64,000 bases of DNA, taken from NCBI RefSeq assembly GCF_031581025.1, contig NZ_JAVLCA010000010.1; one strand, 5' to 3'. The DNA comes from Salibaculum sp031581025 (GTDB lineage Bacteria; Pseudomonadota; Alphaproteobacteria; Rhodobacterales; Rhodobacteraceae). Below the pieces are notes generated by a model. That model made no database searches, was not told where the DNA came from, and saw nothing but the letters and a program-made list of their open reading frames with translations. Below are positions 1 to 8,486 of this stretch, piece by piece. The translations under genes were made by a program, and so were the position numbers. Each line of letters opens with the position of its first letter. The first letter of the stretch is position 1.

Positions 1-176
1 TCGCCTCGCCCGAGGGGCTGGTGCAGTTCATCAAGGATCAGCGCGGCCTGGCCAAGGTCAAGGACAACAAGATCGTCGTGCGCCGCGACTGGGGTCGCGA
101 TAGCGACAAGATCAAGGGCGCCTTCGCCATCGCGCAGGACCTGGCCAAGAAGGTGAAAGAAGCGCAGGCGGCGTGA
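1..176 (+). CDS. mfd: Transcription-repair coupling factor Mfd, C-terminal end (partial)
   Basis: Only the last 57 residues are in the window, in the frame that starts at base 3 and ends with TGA at 174-176. The tail reads as a basic and hydrophobic helix-rich segment with VKDNKIVVRRDW near its middle, followed by KGAFAIAQDLA. This resembles my recollection of the extreme C-terminus of alphaproteobacterial Mfd, the translocase that removes stalled RNA polymerase and recruits UvrA. No helicase motif is visible because the body of the gene lies outside. The identification rests on the tail only, so another large protein cannot be excluded. Confidence 0.65.
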   Translation, partial: ASPEGLVQFIKDQRGLAKVKDNKIVVRRDWGRDSDKIKGAFAIAQDLAKKVKEAQAA

Positions 177-246
177 AACGGGCCGTCGACGGCCCGTTAC
201 CCTCCTGCGGGGACGCAGGAGGGCGCGGTGTCGTCACCGCGCGGTG
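177..246. terminator. Tandem hairpins between convergent mfd and MFS gene
   Basis: Two perfect inverted repeats follow the mfd stop codon: an 11+11 bp palindrome at 177-198 with no spacer, and a 10 bp stem at 200-209/214-223 with a 4 nt loop. A third, smaller one (GCGGTG...CACCGC) is at 225-240, and its left arm is repeated at 241-246. No T-tract follows on either strand. The position between two converging genes suggests a bidirectional transcription end. Confidence 0.6.
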
Positions 247-263
247 ACGGCCGTCCGCCCCGC

Positions 264-1496
264 TCAGTCCGTGTCGCGCCGGATCATCGTGGTCAGCCAG
301 AGGGCCAGTGTCGCGCATACGAACACAGCCAGCGCCAGCGGCAGGGGCGTGCCGTCGAAGGCCAGCCCCACCGGCACCGCGATGAGCACCGCGCCCACCG
401 TCCCGATCGAGGCCATGATCGAGGCGGCCATGCCGGCGATATGGCCCATGGGCTCCATCCCCAGGGCGTTCAGGTTGCCCAGGGTCAGCCCGGCCTGGAA
501 GAACAGCGAGGTCGTCCAGAAGACGTAGAGGTAGAACTCCAGCGCGCCGAAGACCCCGGTCCAGATCGCGCAGGCCGCCAGCGCCGACAGGCCGATCTGC
601 ACGGTGAACATGGCCTTGACGATGGCCCGCATGCCCAAATGCATCACGATCTGCGAATTGAGAAGCGTGGCCGAGGCGGCCACCAGGGCAATCCCGCCGA
701 ACCACAGCGGAAAGTTCTCGGCGCGGCCATAGGTCAGATCAAAGATCTGCTGGATCGAGCTAATTGTCGCAAAGAGCATGCCGAAGGCCAGGGTCTGCAC
801 CGCGATGGAGAGCCGCACGGTGGGGTGGGCCGCCATCTCCTTGATGGCCGCCCAAAGCACCGAGAGCCGCAGCGGGCGACGGTCGGCGGGGGCCAGCGTC
901 TCGGGTTGGCGCAGGCCCAGCCAGGTCATGCCGATCAGCGAGAAGATTACGAAGGCCAGAAAGATGCTGCGCCAGTCCGAGAGGTCCATGATTACGGCGC
1001 CCAGGCTGGGGGCGATGGCCGGGATCAACGAGAAGATCATCATCACGAAGGACATGATCCGGGCCATGCCGCGCCCGGCGTATAGGTCGCGCACCAGGGC
1101 CAGCGCCACCACGCGCGGCGCCGAGGCGCCCAGCCCCTGCAGCACCCGCGCGGCCAGCATGGTTTCCAGCGTCGGCGCGAAATAGGCGGTCAGCGCCGCG
1201 GCGCAATAGATCAGCGCGCCCCCGATCACCACCGGCTTGCGCCCGAAGCGGTCGGAGAGCGGCCCGGTGAAGATCGTGCCCAGCCCCATGCCCAGCACGA
1301 AACTGGTCACGATCAGTTGCGCCAGGTTGGGGGCCTCGGGCGAAAGCTCGGCGCCGATCTGGGGCAGCGCGGGCAGCATGGCGTCGATCGAAAAGGCGAT
1401 CGAGGCCATGAGCATCGCGGTGAGCGCGATGAACTCCGGCGTCGGCAGGCGCCGGGGCGGGGACGGTGCAGCGGGCGCCGCCGTGGTATCTGTCAT
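264..1496 (-). CDS. MFS multidrug exporter, Bcr/CflA type
   Basis: A 410-residue inner-membrane transporter with about 12 hydrophobic segments. The major facilitator motif A (GPLSDRFGRKP) is at residues 78-88 between helices 2 and 3. Length and the N-terminal pattern fit the DHA1 drug:H+ antiporter group related to Bcr/CflA, so proton-driven efflux of small hydrophobic compounds is the likely role; the substrate cannot be read. I chose the ATG at 1496 because it overlaps the stop of the upstream K+ channel gene by 4 bp (ATGA), which indicates translational coupling. The frame stays open further upstream, but that stretch is the coding region of the channel. It is the last gene of a three-gene overlapping set. 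Confidence 0.85.
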   Translation of the reverse strand: MTDTTAAPAAPSPPRRLPTPEFIALTAMLMASIAFSIDAMLPALPQIGAELSPEAPNLAQLIVTSFVLGMGLGTIFTGPLSDRFGRKPVVIGGALIYCAAALTAYFAPTLETMLAARVLQGLGASAPRVVALALVRDLYAGRGMARIMSFVMMIFSLIPAIAPSLGAVIMDLSDWRSIFLAFVIFSLIGMTWLGLRQPETLAPADRRPLRLSVLWAAIKEMAAHPTVRLSIAVQTLAFGMLFATISSIQQIFDLTYGRAENFPLWFGGIALVAASATLLNSQIVMHLGMRAIVKAMFTVQIGLSALAACAIWTGVFGALEFYLYVFWTTSLFFQAGLTLGNLNALGMEPMGHIAGMAASIMASIGTVGAVLIAVPVGLAFDGTPLPLALAVFVCATLALWLTTMIRRDTD

Positions 1497-1861
1497 GCGT
1501 CGGGTCCTTTTCCCTCGAGCGACTCGAGGCGTTTCTCGGCTTCGGCTGTCTTGCGTCGCGCCTGGCGCAGCTCGGCCCGGGCGCGCATCCGCCGCTCCAC
1601 GGTCATGTTGCTGACCTGGCGGATCACGGCGGCAAAGACACCCAGCCCGGCGAATATGAACACGGTCGTCGCCAGCTTGCCGATCACGGTTTGCGGCACA
1701 AGGCTGCCATAGCCCACGGTCGAAAGTGTCACCACCGTGAAAAAGAAGCTGTCGACCCAAGACCAGTCTTCGACGATGTGATAGAAGACCGTGCCGCCCC
1801 CGATCAGGCCTGCGAGCGTGCCGACCAGGATCCAGAGACCGTCATTGCGCATCGCCCGCAT
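1493..1861 (-). CDS. Two-transmembrane potassium channel
   Basis: A 122-residue protein with one hydrophobic helix at about 8-28, a pore loop containing the K+ selectivity filter TVGYG at residues 48-52, and a second helix at about 62-82. The arrangement is that of the minimal KcsA-like ion channel domain (Ion_trans_2). The rest is a charged, probably coiled-coil cytoplasmic tail (about 88-118) rather than an RCK domain, so gating by nucleotide is not expected. The start overlaps the end of the FrnE-like gene by 20 bp, and the end overlaps the MFS start by 4 bp. A second ATG at 1852 is an alternative start. Confidence 0.85.
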   Translation of the reverse strand: MRAMRNDGLWILVGTLAGLIGGGTVFYHIVEDWSWVDSFFFTVVTLSTVGYGSLVPQTVIGKLATTVFIFAGLGVFAAVIRQVSNMTVERRMRARAELRQARRKTAEAEKRLESLEGKGPDA

Positions 1862-2495
1862 CCCCGAGTTTCGCCATGATCTCGCCCGTTACCTGGACCC
1901 AGAGGTCGGGCGGCTGTGCGCCGGGCACCGCGTGCTGGCCCGCGACGATGAAGGTGGGCACCGATTGCACGCCCATCTTGCGGGCCTCGGTGTCGCGGTT
2001 GCGGATCTCCTCGGCATCGGCCCCGGCGGCCAGCAGGCGCGACACCACGCCCGCGTCCATCCCGGCGCTGTCGGCGATGTCGCACAGCGTGTCACGATCG
2101 CCGATGTCGCGGCCTTCGGTGAAATAGGCCTCGAAGAGGGCCTGCACCACGGGGGCCTGGCGGTGCTCGATCCCGGCCCAGTGGATCAGGCGGTGCGCGT
2201 CCAGCGTGTTGGGCGTGCGCGCGATGGCCTCGAAGTCGATCGTCAGCCCGGCCTTCTCAGCATGGTCCTGCACCGGCAGATAGGCCTTCACCGCGCCCTC
2301 GCGGCCGCCGAACTTGGCGTCGAGATAGGCGCGCCGGTCCATGCCCTCGGGCGGCATGTCGGGGTTGAGTTGAAACGGGTGGTATTCGATCTCGAAGGGG
2401 TGGTCGCCCACCTGTGCGAGCGCCGTGTCCAGGTTGGTCTTTCCGATGTAGCACCAGGGGCAGACAGGGTCCGAGAAGATATCAAGCTTGACCAT
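1842..2495 (-). CDS. DsbA family oxidoreductase, FrnE-like
   Basis: A 217-residue thioredoxin-fold protein. The redox motif CPWC is at residues 12-15, directly after the first strand, and a cis-Pro-type VPTF segment lies near the C-terminus, as in the FrnE / 2-hydroxychromene-2-carboxylate isomerase branch of the DsbA family. No signal peptide is present, so it acts in the cytoplasm, unlike true DsbA. I chose the ATG at 2495 because the protein then begins directly with the first beta strand; the open frame continues upstream but without family-like sequence. It is the first gene of the overlapping set with the K+ channel and the exporter. The physiological substrate is unknown. Confidence 0.8.
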   Translation of the reverse strand: MVKLDIFSDPVCPWCYIGKTNLDTALAQVGDHPFEIEYHPFQLNPDMPPEGMDRRAYLDAKFGGREGAVKAYLPVQDHAEKAGLTIDFEAIARTPNTLDAHRLIHWAGIEHRQAPVVQALFEAYFTEGRDIGDRDTLCDIADSAGMDAGVVSRLLAAGADAEEIRNRDTEARKMGVQSVPTFIVAGQHAVPGAQPPDLWVQVTGEIMAKLGDAGDAQ

Positions 2496-2739
2496 GGTCG
2501 GTCTCCCACTCTGGCCGCAGGGCGCGGCGCAAGAGCTTGTTGTTGGCGCCATGGGCAGGGCGGCGCGATGAATGAAAAGCCTCGGGCCCTTGTAGCGGGC
2601 CGGGCTGCGAGACGCAAAAGCGGCAAGCTTGGCCTCGGGCGGCCATGTTGACAGGGGCACAGGGGCATGGTGCTGCGCTATCCCCGCGGCGGTGCGCGTG
2701 CAAGTGCGCAGGCCCCAGACGACCTGCGCGCGCGGTGCG

Positions 2740-4569
2740 CTATTCCTCCGCGTCCCACCACCAGACATCGGGCTGCCAGCCGGGCCAGTCGCCGAAGATG
2801 GGCATGGTCTCGGGATAGTGCAGACTCTTGTCGTGGGCGATGCGGGTCACGTTCCACTGGTAGATCGGGATGGCGTAGCGCCCGGTCGTAAGCAGCCGGT
2901 CCAGCGCCCGGGTCGCGGCGAGAAAGTCCTGCTGGCTTTCGGAGGTGAGCAGCCGGTCGATCATGGCGTCGACGGCCGCGGACTCCACCCCCATGAGGTT
3001 GCGCCCGCCGGGTTCGTCCACCCTGTCGGAGCCCCAGTAAAGCGACTGCTCGTTGCCGGGGCTCAGCGACAGGCCGCGCCGGAAATAGGTCATGTCGAAG
3101 TCATAGGCATCCAGGCGCTCGCGGTATTGCGCGCTGTCGATCACCGTGACGGTCGGCGCGATGCCCAGCCGGTCGATCGCCTGCACGTAGATGTCGATGA
3201 TCGTCTGGGTCTCGTCGCTGCCCGATTGCAGCACGATCTCGAAGGTGAAGGGCCGGCCCTGCGCGTCAGCCATGACACCGTCCTGCACCGTCCAGCCGGC
3301 CTGTTCCATCAGGTCCAGCGCGGCGGTGATGCCGGCGCGGTTACGCTCGGTGCCGTCCGAGGCGGGCAGGGCATAGCCCGTTAGCGCGTCCTCGGGTATC
3401 TGGTCGGCGTAGGGTTCGAGGAAGTCGCGCACGCGCCCCTCGGCCGGGCCGGGCCGCATCGCCAGCGGCGAATTCGCGAAATACGAGGTGATGCGTGGCT
3501 GCGCACCGCCGGTCAGCGCCTCGTTGATGAATTCGAAGTTGAAGGCGTGCAGCATGGCGTCGCGCACGCGAAGATCGGCGAATTGCGGGCTGCGCGTGTT
3601 CATCACGAAGCCTGTCATCCCCGAGGGGCGTTCGTGCGGCAGCACGTTGCGCACCACGTCGCCAGTCTTGACGGCGGTGAAGTCATACTGGCTGTCCCAC
3701 TTGGCCACGTTGAATTCGCGGTTGAAGTTCACCGTGCCCACCTTGAAGGCCTCGAAGGCCGCGGTGGCATCGCCGAAATACTCGATCCGCAGGGTGTCGA
3801 GGTTGTGGGTGCCGTTGCGGAAGGGGACCACCCCGTCGCCCCAGTAGTCTGGATTGCGAGTGAATTCCACATAGCGGCCCTGCTCGTGATCGCCGACAAG
3901 GTAGGGCGACGAGGTCACGGGGATATGCTCAAACCCGTCGGTCTCGGCGAAATCGACGCCCTCGTATTGCGCCTTTTGCAGGATCGGGCGCATCCCTGCC
4001 AGCAGGGCCAGTTCGCGATCCTCGGTGTCGAAGGTGAAGCGGACCGAGCGTGGCCCGGTCTGTTCCATGGCGGCGACCTTGGACCAGAACCCGGCGTAGC
4101 GGCCGTGCCCCTTGGTGCCCAAAGTCTCGTAGGACCACATGACATCCTCGATCGTAACGGGGCTGCCATCCGAGAATTCGGCCTCGGGGCGCAGGGTGAA
4201 TTCGACCCATTCGCGATTCGGCCCGGTCTCGACCGATTCGGCCAGAAGCCCGTACAGCGAGAAGGGTTCGTCGAGCGACCGGGCCATCAGGCTCTCGCCC
4301 ATGAGAAAGCGCAGCTGCCAGGGCACGGCGCCCTTGCGCACGAAAGGATTGAGACTGTCGAAGTTGCCGATATTGGCCGTGACCATCTCGCCACCGCGCG
4401 GCGCGTCGGGGTTGGCATAGGGCAGATGCGCAAAATCTGGGGGCAGGTCGGGGTCGCCATACATAGCTATGCCATGCTTGGGCTCGGCCTGGGCCGCACC
4501 GGCCACCATGAGCGCGGTGGCGACAATGGCGGCGATCCGGCCACGTCGGGGGAAAAACTCTGGTCTCAT
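2740..4569 (-). CDS. Extracellular solute-binding protein, family 5, YejA-like
   Basis: A 609-residue periplasmic protein. A typical signal peptide covers residues 1-28 (positive N-terminus, hydrophobic core, AQA cleavage site). The mature part begins with a HGIAMYGDPDLP-like segment followed by YANPDAPRGG, which is characteristic of YejA, the binding protein of the microcin C / oligopeptide importer YejABEF. Length fits. An AGAGGGA-type ribosome-binding site lies about 11 nt before the ATG at 4569; an upstream in-frame start at 4605 is less likely. The yejB, yejE and yejF genes are not adjacent in this window, so the protein is an orphan or works with a transporter encoded elsewhere. Confidence 0.85.
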   Translation of the reverse strand: MRPEFFPRRGRIAAIVATALMVAGAAQAEPKHGIAMYGDPDLPPDFAHLPYANPDAPRGGEMVTANIGNFDSLNPFVRKGAVPWQLRFLMGESLMARSLDEPFSLYGLLAESVETGPNREWVEFTLRPEAEFSDGSPVTIEDVMWSYETLGTKGHGRYAGFWSKVAAMEQTGPRSVRFTFDTEDRELALLAGMRPILQKAQYEGVDFAETDGFEHIPVTSSPYLVGDHEQGRYVEFTRNPDYWGDGVVPFRNGTHNLDTLRIEYFGDATAAFEAFKVGTVNFNREFNVAKWDSQYDFTAVKTGDVVRNVLPHERPSGMTGFVMNTRSPQFADLRVRDAMLHAFNFEFINEALTGGAQPRITSYFANSPLAMRPGPAEGRVRDFLEPYADQIPEDALTGYALPASDGTERNRAGITAALDLMEQAGWTVQDGVMADAQGRPFTFEIVLQSGSDETQTIIDIYVQAIDRLGIAPTVTVIDSAQYRERLDAYDFDMTYFRRGLSLSPGNEQSLYWGSDRVDEPGGRNLMGVESAAVDAMIDRLLTSESQQDFLAATRALDRLLTTGRYAIPIYQWNVTRIAHDKSLHYPETMPIFGDWPGWQPDVWWWDAEE

Positions 4570-4648
4570 TTCGTGGACAATCCCTCTGCGCCTTGTGTGC
4601 CTCATTCAAAAGCCTAGAGATCGCTGTTAGTCTTTTCAAACTTTTAGC

Positions 4649-4677
4649 TTGGATCGCGGCGGCGGATTGCATATAAG
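4649..4677 (+). promoter_or_regulatory. Candidate sigma-70 promoter for small RNA
   Basis: TTGGAT at 4649-4654 and TATAAG at 4672-4677 are separated by exactly 17 nt. The -10 element matches the consensus at 5 of 6 positions; the -35 matches only its TTG. No plus-strand protein gene follows, but a hairpin and a T-tract terminator do. Confidence 0.45.
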
Positions 4678-4683
4678 GAAGGC

Positions 4684-4760
4684 ACTGCTCGATAGGTTTC
4701 TTGCCTGTATGAAACCTGCCTCAATAACTGAACGCCGGCCTTGTGCCGGCGTTTTTTTCT
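4684..4760 (+). ncRNA. Candidate small RNA, about 75 nt
   Basis: In the 300 bp spacer between the YejA-like gene and the DUF502 gene, both on the minus strand, the plus strand carries a complete small transcription unit. It consists of a promoter-like element ending at 4677, a 7 bp hairpin (AGGTTTC 4694-4700 / GAAACCT 4711-4717, 10 nt loop), a short unpaired stretch rich in A and C (4718-4730), and a Rho-independent terminator at 4731-4758. No ORF with a ribosome-binding site is present. The layout matches a typical trans-acting sRNA that could bind Hfq. I do not recognise a known family, and start and end are inferred. Confidence 0.5.
4731..4758 (+). terminator. Rho-independent terminator
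   Basis: A 9 bp perfect stem (AACGCCGGC 4731-4739 / GCCGGCGTT 4745-4753, loop CTTGT) runs into seven T at 4752-4758. The T-tract exists only in plus orientation, so it ends a rightward transcript and not the minus-strand DUF502 gene. Confidence 0.8.
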
Positions 4761-4869
4761 TTGAGGGTCAGCGGAACGGCCAAGACAGGTCGGGGCGTGG
4801 GCCAACTCAATGCGATAGGCTCAAGACCGAGCACGGGTCCAATGATACCAGCCCTGACGCTGCCTGCGG

Positions 4870-5652
4870 TCAGTCCTCGTGCCGGCCATGTCCGATCCGA
4901 TCGGCCAGCTGGTCCAGCGCCTCGGGCATTTCGTCGTGTTTTTCGCCGGGGTAGACCAGCCCTGCCGAGATCACCAGCTTCGCAGCATCCTCGACGGTCA
5001 TGTCCAGTTCGATCACATCCTCGCGGGGAAAAAACAGCAGATACCCTGAGGTCGGGTTCGGCGTGGTCGGCACGAACACCGAGGTCATGGGACCGACGCC
5101 CGCCTTTTCGACCAGTTCGCCCTTGGTCTGCGTCGAGATGAAGCCCACCGCCCATATGCCCCGGCGGGGATATTCGATTAGGCAGGCGCGGTCGAAACTC
5201 GTCTCGGTCTGTGCAAAGACGGTCTCGGCGATCTGCTTTGCGCCGTTGTAGACCGAGCGCACCACCGGCATCCGCGCGACCAGCGCCTCGCCCCAGCCCA
5301 GGAAGGACCGGCCGATCAGCCCCTTGGCGATCCAGCCGACGATGAAGGTGAAGATCAGGAAGATGACGACGCCGACGCCACGGACGTTGACCTCGATGTA
5401 ATTGGGGTGGGTCGGATCGGCGCGGCCGAAGTCGTTGACGTGGCCCAGCAGGCGGTTGACCAGGTCCTCGGGGTGGTAGGCCTGGGGCACGAAGGGCCAG
5501 ACGAACCCATCCACCCAGCCGATCAGCGTCCAGATCAGCCAGACCGTCAGCCCGATGGGCGCGATCACGATGATCCCGGCAATGAAATTGTTGCGCAGGC
5601 CCGTGATCAGGCTGCCGCGCGGCCGGGGGGGGTCTTTGGGCTGTCTGGTCAC
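4870..5652 (-). CDS. DUF502 family membrane protein
   Basis: A 260-residue protein with two hydrophobic segments, at about residues 20-48 (with IAPIGLTVWLIW) and 92-115. A conserved soluble part follows with RMPVVRSVYNGAKQ and PTTPNPTSGYLLF, the signatures of the DUF502 family. The function of the family is not established; it is an integral membrane protein common in proteobacteria and plants. The gene stands alone on the minus strand, with psuG upstream and the candidate sRNA downstream. The ATG at 5652 begins a basic N-terminus directly before the first helix. Confidence 0.85.
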   Translation of the reverse strand: MTRQPKDPPRPRGSLITGLRNNFIAGIIVIAPIGLTVWLIWTLIGWVDGFVWPFVPQAYHPEDLVNRLLGHVNDFGRADPTHPNYIEVNVRGVGVVIFLIFTFIVGWIAKGLIGRSFLGWGEALVARMPVVRSVYNGAKQIAETVFAQTETSFDRACLIEYPRRGIWAVGFISTQTKGELVEKAGVGPMTSVFVPTTPNPTSGYLLFFPREDVIELDMTVEDAAKLVISAGLVYPGEKHDEMPEALDQLADRIGHGRHED

Positions 5653-5738
5653 TTTGGCTGTCGCTCACCTTACGCGTCATCGCTTATGTAGGCGATCTCG
5701 CGCGGTCGGACAATGCAGCACGGCCCCGGGCAGGCTCG

Positions 5739-6653
5739 TCAATCGGCGGAATTGCACAGGCTTTTGGCAATCTCGGCGGCAAGGCGCGCATTATTGCGCA
5801 CCAGGGCGATGTTCGCGGTAAGCGAAGCCCCCTCGGTCAAGGCGTAGATCCGGTCAAGCAGGAAGGGCGTGACGGATTTCGCCGCGATTCCCTGCGCCTC
5901 GGCCTCGGCCTGGGCCTGCGCGATCAGCGGCGCGAGGGTCTGCGCCGGGATCTCGTCGGCCTGTGGAATCGGGTTGGCGACCAGTTGTCCGCCCGTCAGG
6001 CCCAATGCGGCGCGCATGGCATGGGCGGCGGCGATCCGTGCGGGGCTGTCCACCCGCAGGGGGGCGGCCAGCGCCGAGCGGGCCGACCAGAAGGCCGGCA
6101 GGCTGTCCTGGCCGTAGGCGATGACCGGCACGCCGAGGGTTTCGAGCACCTCCAGCGTCTTGGGGATGTCGAGAATGGCCTTGGGCCCGGCGGCAACGAC
6201 CGTCACCGGCGTGCGCGCCAGTTCCTGCAGGTCGGCGGAAACGTCGAATGTCGCCTCCGCGCCGGGGTGGACGCCGCCGATGCCGCCGGTGGCGAAGATC
6301 GCGATGCCCGCGAGACGCGCGGCGATCATGGTGGCGGCGACGGTGGTGGCCCCGGTGCCGCCCGCGGCCATGCAGGCGGCGAGATCGGCGCGGCTGAGCT
6401 TGGCGACATCCTCGCAGGCGGCGAGCCGGTCCAGCTCGGCCGGGGTCAGGCCGATGTGCAGACGGCCCGACAGCACGGCGATGGTGGCGGGTACGGCACC
6501 GCTGTCGCGGATGTCCTGTTCGACCGCGCGGGCGGTCTCGACATTCTGCGGGGCGGGCATGCCATGGGTGATGATGGTGCTTTCCAGCGCCACGATCGCC
6601 CGGCCGGCGGCGCGGGCCTCGGCGACCTCGGGGGAAAAGTGAAGGTCTGTCAT
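5739..6653 (-). CDS. psuG: Pseudouridine-5'-phosphate glycosidase
   Basis: A 304-residue cytoplasmic enzyme that splits pseudouridine 5'-phosphate into uracil and ribose 5-phosphate. Family signatures are ALESTIITHGMP at 22-33, GGTGATTV near 98-105, GGIGGVHPGAE at 123-133, and GPKAILDI with Lys158. By position this is the Schiff-base lysine of the PsuG family. Length equals the family norm. The ATG overlaps the stop of psuK by 4 bp, so kinase and glycosidase are co-translated as a complete pseudouridine salvage pathway. No pseudouridine transporter is next to the pair. Confidence 0.93.
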   Translation of the reverse strand: MTDLHFSPEVAEARAAGRAIVALESTIITHGMPAPQNVETARAVEQDIRDSGAVPATIAVLSGRLHIGLTPAELDRLAACEDVAKLSRADLAACMAAGGTGATTVAATMIAARLAGIAIFATGGIGGVHPGAEATFDVSADLQELARTPVTVVAAGPKAILDIPKTLEVLETLGVPVIAYGQDSLPAFWSARSALAAPLRVDSPARIAAAHAMRAALGLTGGQLVANPIPQADEIPAQTLAPLIAQAQAEAEAQGIAAKSVTPFLLDRIYALTEGASLTANIALVRNNARLAAEIAKSLCNSAD

Positions 6654-7540
6654 TGTGGGCTTTCTCCGGAAACATGGGCGGCCGCGGCATCGAGCGCGCG
6701 GGTCAGGGCGGTGTCGGGGTCCATGCCCTGCACCTCGGAGGCGATATGGGCGGCCATGAAGGTGTCGCCCGCGCCGGTGATGCGGGTCACCAGAACCTCG
6801 GGCGGGCGGGCGCTGCGCAGGCGGTCGCCGCAGGCCTCGGCGGCCATGGCGCCGCCATCGGTGACGAGGGCGCGATGGACCCCCTGCGCGACCAGGCCGC
6901 GGGCGGCACGGGCGGCATCGTTGAATGATGTTCGGCAGATCAGGGCTGCCTCTTCGCGATTGACATAGAAGGTGGCCGAGGGATGGCCCAGCAGCGCCAG
7001 CAGCCGCGTGGCCTTGCCGGGGCTGGCCGGGGCCACGCGCAAATCGGCGGCGCGAAACAGCGGCGAGGCGGCGATTCGCATCAGCAGCTCATGGGTCAGG
7101 TTGCCATCCAGGGCGACCGGCCCGGTCCAGGGCGCGGCTTCGCTGGCCAGGCGCCCGTCCGCCAGCGGTCGCAGGATCTTGTCGCCCACTTGTTCGAGCG
7201 AATGGGCGTCGGCAATCGCGGCGATCAGCCCGCCCGCGCCCTCGATGGCCATGTAGCTGTCGGTTGGCAGATCCTCGGAGCGGTAGAGCGTGGCGGTCTC
7301 GAGGCCCAGCCGCGCCGCCTCGCGCACCAGGTCCTCGCCCTCGGGATCGCGGCCCACGGCGGAGAGCAGCGCCGGGCGCAGCCCGAAGCGCGCCAGGGTC
7401 ATGGCGATGTTCATGGCCACGCCGCCGGGCAGGCGGATGATCCGCCCGGGCACATCCGACCCGGCCCGCATCGCGACAGGCGCGCGGCCGATGATGTCCC
7501 ACAGGACTGAACCGATGCATAGGATGTCGGGCGGCATCAT
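6650..7540 (-). CDS. psuK: Pseudouridine kinase, PfkB family
   Basis: A 296-residue ribokinase-family kinase. It has the N-terminal glycine-rich substrate loop (LPGGVAMNIAMTLARFG) and the C-terminal PfkB signature with GAGD at about 256-259, where Asp is the catalytic base. The specific call as pseudouridine kinase, which makes pseudouridine 5'-phosphate from pseudouridine and ATP, rests on the 4 bp overlap with psuG and not on residues visible here. Two ATG codons in a row open the gene at 7540. Confidence 0.85.
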   Translation of the reverse strand: MMPPDILCIGSVLWDIIGRAPVAMRAGSDVPGRIIRLPGGVAMNIAMTLARFGLRPALLSAVGRDPEGEDLVREAARLGLETATLYRSEDLPTDSYMAIEGAGGLIAAIADAHSLEQVGDKILRPLADGRLASEAAPWTGPVALDGNLTHELLMRIAASPLFRAADLRVAPASPGKATRLLALLGHPSATFYVNREEAALICRTSFNDAARAARGLVAQGVHRALVTDGGAMAAEACGDRLRSARPPEVLVTRITGAGDTFMAAHIASEVQGMDPDTALTRALDAAAAHVSGESPQ

Positions 7541-7616
7541 GGCGCGCAGCTATTGCGCGCGCCGCGCCGGGGGTCAACCGCTGTGACGCGGTGTGCTGCG
7601 CACGCCGGATGACCGG

Positions 7617-7687
7617 GGCAGGGGGCTTTCTGCCCCCTCTTGGCCTGCGGCCAATTCACCCCCGAGGATATTTTCGGCCAGAAGAAG
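7617..7687 (+). repeat. Dispersed intergenic repeat, copy 1
   Basis: The element consists of a G/C hairpin (AGGGGGC 7620-7626 / GCCCCCT 7632-7638), a second hairpin (TTGGCC-TGC-GGCCAA 7640-7654), and a core reading CCCCCGAGGATATTTTCGGCC then AGAAGAAG up to 7687. The same three modules occur at 60017-60080 and, reversed and with the hairpins in the other order, at about 27423-27503. Each core abuts the 3' end of a gene; here it is the DUF4198 gene, whose stop codon is at 7689. Confidence 0.75.
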
Positions 7688-7688
7688 C

Positions 7689-8486
7689 CTATTCCGGAAT
7701 GGCGAAGGTCAGCGCGGCCCAGAGGGTTTCCCAGACCACATCGCGCGCCTCGGCCAGCTCCGCGTCGGGGCGGCGCAGCACCACGGCATCGGCCAGATAG
7801 GCATGGCCGGGCTTGACGGGCAGGTTGGCGATGCCCCTCTCATCGGTGCGATGGTAGGTGACCGCGACGCTGCCGTCGGGGGCCTTCTCGAACACCTCCA
7901 CCTGCGCAGCGGCGCGCGGGGCCTGGTCGTAGAAGACCTGCACGGGCAGGGTGGACGCGTCGAAGGTATAAGGGTTTTCCAAGGCGACGATCTCGGTCTC
8001 CAGACCCAGAGGCCGGTCTTGCCCGGTGCCATCCCCCACCGCCACCAGCGCCTTGACGTGGCGCGAATAGGCCTCGCCGAAGTCCGTCTCGGGCAGGCCG
8101 CGTGCGCGGTGCCGGGCCACCGCATCGACGAAATCCTTGTGATCGGCGAAGCTTGCGAATTTTTCGAGTGTCTCGTAGCCGACCCGGGCGGTATTGGCCT
8201 CGTAGGCGAGGATGTGCAGCCCCGCGCCGAGGGGGGCGGCCTCCAGCGCGGGGCGGGCGCCAAGGCGGTTCTCGACCGGCTGGACCTGCTCGCCGCGGAT
8301 CATGTCGAAGCGGCTGAAGCGGCGGGGCAGGTAGCTGAGTCGCGACCCCTCGAAGTCTTCGCCATTGACAATGTCGGCCCGGAGCATAACGTCGCGCGGT
8401 ATCGTGAAATCGGCAGGATCCAGCCAGAGTTCGTGGGCGAGGGTCGGGCCCGCCACGAGAGCCAGGAAAAGGGTAAGGATGCGCAT
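7689..8486 (-). CDS. Periplasmic DUF4198 domain protein
   Basis: A 265-residue exported protein. The signal peptide is MRILTLFLALVAGPTLA, cut before HELWLDP, the typical start of mature DUF4198 proteins. The central part has PVQVFYDQAP and the C-terminal part GIANLPVKPGHAYL, consistent with a carboxypeptidase-like beta-sandwich fold. Members are often found near metal (Ni, Co) uptake genes, and here the divergent neighbour is a HupE/UreJ-type protein. GGAG lies 7 nt before the ATG. That ATG (8486-8484) overlaps the ATG of the divergent gene, so each gene's ribosome-binding site is inside the other's coding sequence. Function is inferred from family and context only. Confidence 0.75.
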   Translation of the reverse strand: MRILTLFLALVAGPTLAHELWLDPADFTIPRDVMLRADIVNGEDFEGSRLSYLPRRFSRFDMIRGEQVQPVENRLGARPALEAAPLGAGLHILAYEANTARVGYETLEKFASFADHKDFVDAVARHRARGLPETDFGEAYSRHVKALVAVGDGTGQDRPLGLETEIVALENPYTFDASTLPVQVFYDQAPRAAAQVEVFEKAPDGSVAVTYHRTDERGIANLPVKPGHAYLADAVVLRRPDAELAEARDVVWETLWAALTFAIPE

